Below are positions 57,266-64,000 of a DNA stretch of 64,000 nucleotides, in pieces. This DNA is from Nocardioides luteus (lineage in GTDB: Bacteria; Actinomycetota; Actinomycetes; Propionibacteriales; Nocardioidaceae): positions 124,001 to 188,000 of the forward strand of contig NZ_BMRK01000001.1 of the NCBI RefSeq assembly GCF_014648595.1, written 5' to 3'. The notes under the pieces are model-generated. The model was not told the origin of the DNA. It saw nothing but the letters and a program-made list of their open reading frames with translations, and ran no database searches. The stretch's first letter is position 1. Each line of letters starts with the position of its first letter. A program made the position numbers and the translations under genes.

Positions 57266-59029
57266 ATGTCGACATCCGATGGATTCCAGTCCGAGGGGCG
57301 CAGCCCCGAGGAGCTCGAGAGTCATGTCCGTTTCCTCGAAGCTGAGGTGACCGACCTACGGCACAGACTGACCGAGATGCCGGGATCTTCGCGTGGCCTG
57401 GAGGCGCGGCTCGCTGACGCGCAGCGCTCCCTGGCCGCCGTCACGTCGCAGAACGAGCGACTCACCGTGACGCTTCGTGACGCCCGGGACCAGATCATCA
57501 AGCTCAAGGAGGAGGTCGACCGGCTGGCCCAGCCGCCGGCAGGCTTCGGCACCTTCATCGAGCGCAACGACGACGACTCGATCGACGTCTTCACCGGTGG
57601 GCGCAAGCTCCGGGTGACCGCGTCGCCCAACGTCGATCTCGACGATCTCCGGTATGGCCAGGAGGTCATGCTCAACGAGGCGCTCAACGTCGTCGCCGCG
57701 ATGGAGTTCGAGAAGGTCGGCGAGGTGGTGATGTTCAAGGAGCTGCTCGCCGACGGCGAGCGCGCCCTGGTGATCGCCAACGCAGACGAGGAACGGGTCG
57801 TACGCCTGGCCGAGCCGCTCCTGCAGGACTCGATCCGTGCAGGTGACTCGCTGCTGCTCGAACCACGTTCGGGATATGTCTATGAGAAGGTCCCCAAGTC
57901 CGAGGTCGAGGAGCTCGTCCTGGAGGAGGTGCCCGACATCGCCTACGACTCGATCGGCGGCCTCTCCGGCCAGATCGAGCAGATCCAGGACGCGGTCGAG
58001 CTTCCCTATCTCTACCCCGAGCTCTTCATCGAGCACCAGCTCAAGCCACCGAAGGGCGTCCTGCTCTATGGTCCTCCAGGTTGCGGGAAGACCTTGATCG
58101 CGAAGGCCGTCGCCAACTCTCTGGCTAAGAAGGTCGCCGCGAAGACGGGAGCCGACGGCAAGTCCTACTTCCTCAACATCAAGGGCCCCGAGCTTCTCAA
58201 CAAGTACGTCGGTGAGACCGAGCGCCACATCCGCCTGGTCTTCCAGCGTGCCCGTGAGAAGGCCGCGGCCGGCACCCCGGTGATCGTCTTCTTCGACGAG
58301 ATGGACTCGCTGTTCCGCACCCGCGGCACCGGCGTCTCCTCCGACGTGGAGAACACGATCGTGCCCCAGCTCCTCTCCGAGATCGACGGTGTCGAGGCCC
58401 TGGAGAACGTGCTGGTCATCGGTGCCTCCAACCGTGAGGACATGATCGACCCGGCGATCCTGCGGCCGGGCCGTCTGGACGTGAAGATCAAGATCGAGCG
58501 TCCCGACGCCGAGGGCGCGCGCGACATCTTCTCGAAGTACCTCGTGCCCGACCTGCCGCTGCACCCGACCGACGTGGCCGAGTTCAACGGCGACAAGCAG
58601 GCCACGGTCGACGAGCTGATCCGCACCACCGTGGAGCGGATGTACACCGAGTCCGAGGAGAACCGCTTCCTGGAGGTCACCTACGCCAACGGTGACAAGG
58701 AGATCCTCTACTTCAAGGACTTCAACTCCGGCGCGATGATCCAGAACATCGTCGACCGGGCCAAGAAGATGGCGATCAAGTCCTTCCTCGACTCCGGCGA
58801 GGACGCCGGCCAGAAGGGTCTGCGCGTGCAGCACCTGCTCCAGGCCTGCGTGGACGAGTTCAAGGAGAATGAGGACCTCCCCAACACCACCAACCCCGAC
58901 GACTGGGCCCGCATCTCCGGCAAGAAGGGCGAGCGGATCGTCTTCATCCGCACCCTCATCACCGGCAAGCAGGGCACCGAGCCCGGCCGTTCGATCGAGC
59001 AGGTGTCGAACACGGGTCAGTACCTGTAG
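57266..59029 (+). CDS. arc: Proteasome-associated AAA ATPase ARC/Mpa
   Basis: Hexameric ATPase that unfolds pupylated proteins and feeds the 20S core. The 587-residue protein has a coiled-coil N-terminus for Pup binding (about residues 10-90), two OB domains, Walker [10 protein letters not shown], Walker [13 protein letters not shown], the pore loop region [14 protein letters not shown] and the second region of homology [17 protein letters not shown]. It ends TGQYL, the gate-opening C-terminal motif of Mpa, so it should dock on a 20S proteasome. The usual next genes dop, pup, prcB, prcA and pafA are absent up to the window end. Confidence 0.96.
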   Translation: MSTSDGFQSEGRSPEELESHVRFLEAEVTDLRHRLTEMPGSSRGLEARLADAQRSLAAVTSQNERLTVTLRDARDQIIKLKEEVDRLAQPPAGFGTFIERNDDDSIDVFTGGRKLRVTASPNVDLDDLRYGQEVMLNEALNVVAAMEFEKVGEVVMFKELLADGERALVIANADEERVVRLAEPLLQDSIRAGDSLLLEPRSGYVYEKVPKSEVEELVLEEVPDIAYDSIGGLSGQIEQIQDAVELPYLYPELFIEHQLKPPKGVLLYGPPGCGKTLIAKAVANSLAKKVAAKTGADGKSYFLNIKGPELLNKYVGETERHIRLVFQRAREKAAAGTPVIVFFDEMDSLFRTRGTGVSSDVENTIVPQLLSEIDGVEALENVLVIGASNREDMIDPAILRPGRLDVKIKIERPDAEGARDIFSKYLVPDLPLHPTDVAEFNGDKQATVDELIRTTVERMYTESEENRFLEVTYANGDKEILYFKDFNSGAMIQNIVDRAKKMAIKSFLDSGEDAGQKGLRVQHLLQACVDEFKENEDLPNTTNPDDWARISGKKGERIVFIRTLITGKQGTEPGRSIEQVSNTGQYL

Positions 59030-59045
59030 CCCTCGTTCACATCTG

Positions 59046-59083
59046 GATCGGCCCGCCCCTGAGCAATCGGGGGCGGGCCGATC
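59046..59083. terminator. Terminator between arc and the convergent pucR gene
   Basis: GATCGGCCCGCCCC pairs perfectly with GGGGCGGGCCGATC (14 bp), loop of 10 nt. It starts 16 bp after arc and ends 7 bp before the pucR stop, so it can serve both strands. Confidence 0.85.
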
Positions 59084-59090
59084 GCTCTGT

Positions 59091-60644
59091 TCAGATGAGC
59101 GCGTCCGCCTGCAGGGCGAGAAAGAGGTCGACGCGACCGTCGGTGGTTCGGACGTCGCGTCGGGTGAGCTCTGCGAGCTTGGTCAGGCGGTTGCGGAGCG
59201 TGTTGACGTGGATGTGCAGCCGCTCGGCCGTGGCCCCGTAGTGGCCGTCCAGATCCAGGAAGGCTCGGAGCGTGGACTCGAGGTCGCCGCTGCGATCTTG
59301 TTCTCGGAGATCGCCCAGGACGCCGGCCGAGAACCGTGCGAGCGTCTCGCGGTCGAGCATCGAGACCAGCAGCCGGTGGCTGTGGACGTCGCCGAACTCC
59401 TGGACCACGGGGCCGCCCGTGTCTGCCTGCATGGCGCGGCAGGTCTCTCGTGCCTGCAGCAGAACGGCGCCGAGACCGGTGGAGTTCGGGCTCACGCCGC
59501 CGATCGCGACCAGCACCCTGCCGGAGCCGTGAGATCGGAACAGCCTGCGCTGCAGCTCCTCGGCTACCGCGCGGAGGGAGGCCCGCTCAGCCCTCGGCCA
59601 CGAGACGAAGGCGATCGTCTCCCGTGATCCGCCGACCACCAGAGCCGCGAGTCCCTGGTCGAGGAGGAGGTCGGTCACCGCCTCGGCGTCGTGGGAGACC
59701 TGCCCCGGGGCTGCGGACGGTCCGGCGACGGCTAGGGCCGCGACCGGGCTGGTGGGGTCGACACCGAAGGCGCGGAGCCGCTCGGCCACGTCGGCCTCGC
59801 GGCTCGATCCTGCCTGCACCATGTCGAGGACCTCTGCGGCGAAGCGTTGCTCGATCGCGTGCACGGCCTGCTGCTTGGCGACTTCGAGGCTGAGGTACGT
59901 GCCGGCTTGTTCGAGCGCGGCGACCTCGTCGGGCGTCAGGTCCCGGTAGGGCCGCAGGCAGAAGAGGCCCGCCTCGACGTCGGCGACGGCTGTGACGAGA
60001 AAGATCGCGGCGGACGTGCCGTCGAGATCGGCCTCGAGAGGCGGTGGTCGGCGGGTCAGGGCGCGGGTCGCGTCCCGGAGCTGGGTGGGGGAGAGGTCTG
60101 CGCTTGCACTCGCGAGCTGGCGGCCCGTGCGGTCTACCACGACGAGCGGGAGGTCGTGCTCTCGGCGTACGACCTGGAGGATCCCGGCCGCTCCGGCACC
60201 TCGCGTGATCGCGGAGGCCAGGGCACCGGTGCGTCGCACCGTCCCCGACAGATCGCTGAGGCGCGACTCGGCGAGCAGTGTCGCCGCCGCCCGCGTCACC
60301 GCGGTGAAGGGCACGTCGACGGAGATCTCCGCGAGCGGCATGCCGACGGATCGGCACGCCTCGATCAGGTCAGCGGGTGTGGTGGGCGACTCGCGGCGCA
60401 GTCCGAAGACGATCCCGGCAGCGTCGGCGCGATGCACCGCGGCGACGAAAGATCTCGGGTCCGTCTCGTCGAGCCAGACTCCGTTGGTGAGGACCAGCTC
60501 CCCGGGGCGTACGTAGGGGGCGGGGTCGGCGAGCTCGGTGTTGTGCAGCCACAGCAGTTCGCGGTCCGCGCCCTCACCGTCGCCCGGGACGAGCAGGGTG
60601 AGTTCGAGCTCTGCCTGCTGCAACAGGCGATTCAGCGACAGCAT
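59091..60644 (-). CDS. PucR-family transcriptional regulator
   Basis: Regulator of the type that controls purine and other nitrogen-compound catabolism. The 517-residue protein has an N-terminal PucR domain (MLSLNRLLQQAELELTLLVP, PAPYVRPGELVLTNGVWL), a central GGDEF-like region, and a C-terminal HTH_30 (STLRAFLDLDGHYGATAERL, HIHVNTLRNRLTKLAELT). Start ATG at 60644. It is divergent from the catabolic genes to its right, with a perfect 7+4+7 inverted repeat between them; control of that operon is inferred. Confidence 0.9.
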   Translation of the reverse strand: MLSLNRLLQQAELELTLLVPGDGEGADRELLWLHNTELADPAPYVRPGELVLTNGVWLDETDPRSFVAAVHRADAAGIVFGLRRESPTTPADLIEACRSVGMPLAEISVDVPFTAVTRAAATLLAESRLSDLSGTVRRTGALASAITRGAGAAGILQVVRREHDLPLVVVDRTGRQLASASADLSPTQLRDATRALTRRPPPLEADLDGTSAAIFLVTAVADVEAGLFCLRPYRDLTPDEVAALEQAGTYLSLEVAKQQAVHAIEQRFAAEVLDMVQAGSSREADVAERLRAFGVDPTSPVAALAVAGPSAAPGQVSHDAEAVTDLLLDQGLAALVVGGSRETIAFVSWPRAERASLRAVAEELQRRLFRSHGSGRVLVAIGGVSPNSTGLGAVLLQARETCRAMQADTGGPVVQEFGDVHSHRLLVSMLDRETLARFSAGVLGDLREQDRSGDLESTLRAFLDLDGHYGATAERLHIHVNTLRNRLTKLAELTRRDVRTTDGRVDLFLALQADALI

Positions 60645-60671
60645 GGATGTGATTATCCACCGCTTCAGGGC

Positions 60672-60689
60672 AGATGTCTGTCGACATCT
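60672..60689. promoter_or_regulatory. Candidate PucR operator
   Basis: AGATGTC-TGTC-GACATCT, a perfect 7-bp inverted repeat, 28 bp upstream of the pucR start and 73 bp upstream of the DUF1989 gene. It is the only strong dyad in the 118-bp divergent spacer. Confidence 0.6.
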
Positions 60690-60762
60690 CCAGTGACCGG
60701 GCACGGTTGCCCCTGGTTGTCTTGGCGACTCGACCAGCACGGCGCATGAAGGGACCTCGCTC

Positions 60763-61395
60763 GTGGACGCCATCACCCTTGTCGCACGCACCGGCCGAGC
60801 CATCCGGCTCGGCGCGGGCGACTCGATCGCCATCGTCAACCTGTTCGGCCAGCAGGTGGTCGACACCTGGGCTGTCAGCGCCATCGATCCGACGACCGTG
60901 CTCTCGATGGCGCACAGCCGCATGGCGAACGGGCGGCTCGCGGTCGAGGCGGGCGACACCCTGGTCGGCTCCGACCGGGAGCCGATGCTGACGCTCGAGT
61001 CCGACACCTCCGGAGGTCGCCACGACACGCTGATCCCGGCGTGCGACCCGGCTCGATACCGACAGCTCGGTGTCGTCGGTCACCACGCCAGCTGCGCGAC
61101 GAACTTCCGCGACGCTCTCCAGGCGCTCGCGGTTCCCGTACCGAGCCAGGTACCACAGCCGCTCAACCTGTTCATGAACGTGCCCGTGGCGGGCGATGGC
61201 TCCTTGGGCATCGAGCCCCCGACGAGCCGGCCGGGTGACCGCGTCACGTTGCGTGCCGTCCAACCGGTCGTGGTCGTGCTCTCGGCCTGTCCTCAGGACC
61301 TGGCGCCGACCAACGGCGCCCATCACGAGCCCCGCGACGTCGAGCTGTGGCTACGGCCGTGCCCGGACCACACCGGCGGGCGGCCGTCGTCATGA
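60763..61395 (+). CDS. DUF1989 (urea carboxylase-associated) family protein
   Basis: 210-residue protein of the DUF1989 family, often next to urea carboxylase or allophanate hydrolase. It has GAGDSIAIVNLFGQQVVDTW, the conserved SGGRHDTLIPACDP, a CATNF segment with likely metal-binding Cys/His, PQPLNLFMNVPV and VLSACPQDLAPTNG. Biochemical role is not settled. The GTG start has no strong ribosome site. It overlaps the amidase by 4 bp (ATGA), so the two are coupled. Confidence 0.88.
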   Translation: MDAITLVARTGRAIRLGAGDSIAIVNLFGQQVVDTWAVSAIDPTTVLSMAHSRMANGRLAVEAGDTLVGSDREPMLTLESDTSGGRHDTLIPACDPARYRQLGVVGHHASCATNFRDALQALAVPVPSQVPQPLNLFMNVPVAGDGSLGIEPPTSRPGDRVTLRAVQPVVVVLSACPQDLAPTNGAHHEPRDVELWLRPCPDHTGGRPSS

Positions 61396-62732
61396 TCGCC
61401 GAGCTGATCTCGCGGTTCGGCCGGCTGGAGGACACCCCGACCGGCGTGGTCGAGGACCGTCTCCGGCGCGTCGCGGACGACGAGCACGTCTTCACGAGCC
61501 TCATGCCGGGTGCTGCGCGCGAGCAGGCGGCGGCATCCACCGAGCGGTGGCGGGACGGGCGACCCGCCGGGCGCCTCGACGGCCTCCCGGTCGCGGTCAA
61601 GGACTGCATCGACGTCGCCGGGACGCCTACGACGAACGGCTCGCTCGTCGATGCCGAAGCATCGGCCACCCGCGACGCGGGGATCGTCCGAGCACTCCGG
61701 GCGAGCGGCGCCATCGTGATCGGGAAGGCCAACCTCAGTGAGCTCGCCTTCTCCGGGATCGGGACCAACCCGCACTTCGGATCACCCGTCAACCCGCTGT
61801 CGCGCGACGAGCCGCTGATCACGGGCGGGTCCTCCTCAGGGTCCGCGGCCGCCGTCGCCTCCGGCCAGGTGCCGCTCGCCGTCGGCACCGACACCTCGGG
61901 ATCGGTCCGGGTGCCGGCCGCGCTCTGCGGGGTCGTCGGCTACAAGGCATCCGAAGGACGTTTCCCCCGAGATGGCGTACGGACGCTGTCGCCCACTCTG
62001 GACAGCATCGGTGTCCTCGTCCCGACCGCGGCCGATCTCGTCGTCGTCACCGCGGCGCTCGATCCGTGCGTCGGCTCGCCCGGTCCCCGCGCACCCGGCC
62101 CGGTACGTCTCGTGGTCCCGGAGGACGAGGTGGTCGCGGACGTCGCGCCCGAGGTGGCTGCCTGGTTCCGGGGCGCGGTCGAGGAGCTTTCCGTGCTCGA
62201 CGACGTTCGCGTCGAGCGACGTCCCCTCCCCGTGCTCGCCGCGGCTCAGGAGCTGATGGATCGCCACGGCACCCTGGTCGCGGCTGAGGCTTTCTGCGGC
62301 TACGGCCGACTCCTCGACGGCACGTCGGCGGGCCTGCTCGATTCGGCGGTGGTGCGGCGTCTCCGGCTCGCGTCCCGGGTGGTCTCGACCGTCGGGCCGG
62401 TACGTGCGCACATGACCACGTTGCGCGAGCGGGTGGCCGCCGAGCTCGATGGCGGGCTGCTGCTGTGCCCCACCGTCCGCGATGCCCCACCCGCGGTGTC
62501 GCTGGTGACCGCCTCCGCGGACGTCTTCGATCGGTGGAACGCCCGCATCCTGCGTACGACCATGCTGCTCAGCTATCTCGGCATGCCGGGTGTGAGCGTG
62601 CCCCGAGGAGACGGTCGGCGGCGGGGCCTCGGCCTTCTCGTCTCCGCCCCCGACGGCCACGACCGCGCTGTCATCCGGGCTGCCCAGCTGATCGATGACG
62701 CGCCCACGAATCCCCATCACGTCAACAGATAG
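61392..62732 (+). CDS. Amidase-signature hydrolase
   Basis: Serine amidase of the AS family, about 446 residues. The Ser-cisSer-Lys triad can be placed: Lys in LPVAVKDCIDVAG, and the Gly/Ser-rich signature ITGGSSSGSAAAVASGQVPL followed by GTDTSGSVRVPAALCG. The C-terminal half is divergent. Candidates for substrate are ureido or amide intermediates; allophanate hydrolases share this fold but are longer. It is coupled to the DUF1989 gene. Start is ATG 61392. Confidence 0.9.
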   Translation: MIAELISRFGRLEDTPTGVVEDRLRRVADDEHVFTSLMPGAAREQAAASTERWRDGRPAGRLDGLPVAVKDCIDVAGTPTTNGSLVDAEASATRDAGIVRALRASGAIVIGKANLSELAFSGIGTNPHFGSPVNPLSRDEPLITGGSSSGSAAAVASGQVPLAVGTDTSGSVRVPAALCGVVGYKASEGRFPRDGVRTLSPTLDSIGVLVPTAADLVVVTAALDPCVGSPGPRAPGPVRLVVPEDEVVADVAPEVAAWFRGAVEELSVLDDVRVERRPLPVLAAAQELMDRHGTLVAAEAFCGYGRLLDGTSAGLLDSAVVRRLRLASRVVSTVGPVRAHMTTLRERVAAELDGGLLLCPTVRDAPPAVSLVTASADVFDRWNARILRTTMLLSYLGMPGVSVPRGDGRRRGLGLLVSAPDGHDRAVIRAAQLIDDAPTNPHHVNR

Positions 62733-62742
62733 GAACCGACCC

Positions 62743-63864
62743 ATGACCGACACCCCTGATCTCCACCCGGCCCTTCAGTCCGGCTCGCTGGGCTCGATCG
62801 ACCTCGGCAACCGGCTCACGGTCGCACCGATGACGCGTCTCTCCGCGACACCGGCGGGCGTGCCGACGGAGCTGATGGCTGACTACTACGCGGAGTTCGC
62901 GTCCGGCGGCTTCGGCCTGGTCATCACAGAAGGCATCTATCCCGATGCGGCCTACAGCCAGGGCTACCTCAACCAGCCGGGCCTGGTCACCCAGGAGCAC
63001 GTCGCGGGCTGGCGAGTCGTCACCGACCGAGTGCACGCAGCGGGCGCCAGGATCGTCGCTCAGCTGATGCACGCCGGTGCTCTCTCGCAAGGCAACCCGC
63101 ACCGTACGGAGACGCTCGCACCGTCGGCGGTCCAGCCGCTCGGCACCATGATGCGGGCGTACGGTGGCAGCGGTTCGTGGCCGCTGCCGCGCGAGGCCAC
63201 CAGCGATGACATCGCGGAGGTCGTCGAGGGCTTCGCGGCTGCGGCCCGCAACGCCGCCGAGGCCGGTTTCGACGGCATCGAGGTGCACGCGGCCAACGGC
63301 TATCTGCTGGACCAGTTCGTCACCGAGTACACCAACCTGCGCACCGACGGGTACGGCTCCTCGACCGCCAACCGCATCCGGTTGACGGCTGAGGTCGTCG
63401 AGCGCCTCGTCGCGGAGGCACCCGAGGGCTTCCTCGTCGGCGTCCGGATCTCGCAGACGAAGGTCAACGACGTGGTCTACCGCTGGTCGGGCGGCGCCGA
63501 GGACGTCGTTGTCATCGCCGAGGCCCTCGCCAAGGCCGGTGCCGACTACATCCACGTGGCGAGCGAAGGACGGTCCTGGTTCGAGACCGCCCGGCTCGAG
63601 GACGGCTCGACCGTGACCGGCCTGGCTCGGGAGGTGTCTGGGCTCCCGGTGATCGCCAACGGTGGGATGCACGACCGCGACCAGGCCGAGCGGGTGCTGC
63701 ACGACGGGCACGCCGACTTCCTTTCGATCGGCCACGTCGCGCTCGCCAACCCGGACCTGCCGAACCGCTTGGCAGCCGGTGACGAGCTGGCCGACTTCGA
63801 CCCGGCGATGCTGCGCCCGAGTGTCACAATCGAGTCCAGCAACCGGTGGCGGCGAGCGGGATGA
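62743..63864 (+). CDS. NADH:flavin oxidoreductase (old yellow enzyme-like)
   Basis: FMN-dependent TIM-barrel reductase of 373 residues, without the Fe-S/NAD(P) extension of dienoyl-CoA reductases. It has RLTVAPMTRLSATPAG, QLMHAGALSQGN, the FMN/substrate His motif EVHAANGYLLDQFVTEYTNL and NRIRLTAEVVERLV, then the phosphate-binding PVIANGGMHD and ADFLSIGHVALANPD. ATG 62743 follows AGGAA. It lies 10 bp after the amidase in the same operon and overlaps the next gene by 4 bp. Confidence 0.9.
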   Translation: MTDTPDLHPALQSGSLGSIDLGNRLTVAPMTRLSATPAGVPTELMADYYAEFASGGFGLVITEGIYPDAAYSQGYLNQPGLVTQEHVAGWRVVTDRVHAAGARIVAQLMHAGALSQGNPHRTETLAPSAVQPLGTMMRAYGGSGSWPLPREATSDDIAEVVEGFAAAARNAAEAGFDGIEVHAANGYLLDQFVTEYTNLRTDGYGSSTANRIRLTAEVVERLVAEAPEGFLVGVRISQTKVNDVVYRWSGGAEDVVVIAEALAKAGADYIHVASEGRSWFETARLEDGSTVTGLAREVSGLPVIANGGMHDRDQAERVLHDGHADFLSIGHVALANPDLPNRLAAGDELADFDPAMLRPSVTIESSNRWRRAG

Positions 63865-64000
63865 GCATGGATGTGGACAGTGGTGCATGGCGCGGGTCGG
63901 CAGCCGCAGTGGCGACGTTGACCTTCGACGTCGACGCCGAGACTCCCGTGCTCGCAGCCGGTGGTCGCTACTCCCGGCATCTGACCACGATGTCCCACCA
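63861..64000 (+). CDS. Polysaccharide-deacetylase-like (NodB fold) hydrolase, 3' end outside window
   Basis: Only the first 46 codons are present. The NodB strand with its metal-binding Asp pair is seen as ATLTFDVDAETPVL, followed by GRYSRHLTTMSHQ. The same pattern occurs in polysaccharide deacetylases and in the related allantoinases of the PuuE type. It is coupled to the oxidoreductase (ATGA). In a PucR-type cluster a ring-opening amidohydrolase role is plausible but unproven. Confidence 0.8.
   Translation, partial: MSMDVDSGAWRGSAAAVATLTFDVDAETPVLAAGGRYSRHLTTMSH

Overview
The window is 64 kb of high-GC DNA from an actinobacterium. An assignment to Nocardioidaceae (a Nocardioides-like organism) is inference. 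The lineage markers seen are the actinobacterial integration host factor (mihF), a proteasomal ATPase (arc/mpa), a PriA without helicase motifs, an EF-P with a PGKGP loop, two actinobacterial-type PyrR leader elements, many GTG starts, ATGA/GTGA gene overlaps and several genes with a TAnnnT hexamer 6-7 nt before the start codon (probable leaderless transcripts). It is chromosomal core sequence with small accessory insertions. I see no rRNA, tRNA, CRISPR array, insertion sequence or prophage.

Layout. 1-6.1 kb: peptide/nickel-type ABC importer in the order D-F, terminator, C-A-B. 6.2-17.5 kb: rarA, two small envelope/unknown genes, alaS, ruvX, mltG, aroE, a prepilin-peptidase-like gene, aroC, aroK and aroB. 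17.5-20.7 kb: accessory block splitting the shikimate genes (MntA/HepT toxin-antitoxin pair, a fused and frameshifted AraC/VOC pseudogene, an acyl-CoA dehydrogenase with its TetR regulator). 20.7-24.7 kb: aroQ, efp, nusB, an orphan EspI/MinD-like ATPase and a quinone-reductase-like gene. 24.7-39.8 kb: de novo pyrimidine genes in two halves (pyrR-pyrB-pyrC and carA-carB-pyrD-pyrF), each with its own PyrR leader, separated by a CmoM-like methyltransferase, DUF2200, an ABC-F protein with a possible five-codon leader peptide, an unknown gene, an orphan VapB, endonuclease V and an AIM24 protein. 39.9-49.7 kb: lipoprotein, mihF, gmk, rpoZ, coaBC, metK, priA, def, fmt and rsmB. 49.7-59.0 kb: AAA ATPase / LigD-type polymerase divergent pair, a membrane acyltransferase, a RecB-family nuclease, a site-2 protease, trmI and arc. 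59.1-64.0 kb: a PucR-controlled catabolic cluster (DUF1989, amidase, FMN oxidoreductase, polysaccharide-deacetylase-like hydrolase) placed where dop-pup-prcBA-pafA would normally follow arc.

The least explained signals are repeats and RNA-level control. (1) Two copies of a composite element after pyrF and metK combine a 32-bp perfect palindrome with a 12-bp-stem hairpin. (2) A 22-bp repeat family (GGTCTCGACAAGCTCGACC...) lies between genes and also inside reading frames, including an in-frame nine-residue insertion in CarA and the N-terminus of the acyltransferase. (3) A 162-bp element with 19-bp perfect terminal inverted repeats abuts the pyrR promoter. (4) The ABC-F leader region looks like an attenuator. 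The catabolic cluster at the right end is the best candidate for an undescribed pathway, but its substrate cannot be read from the sequence.
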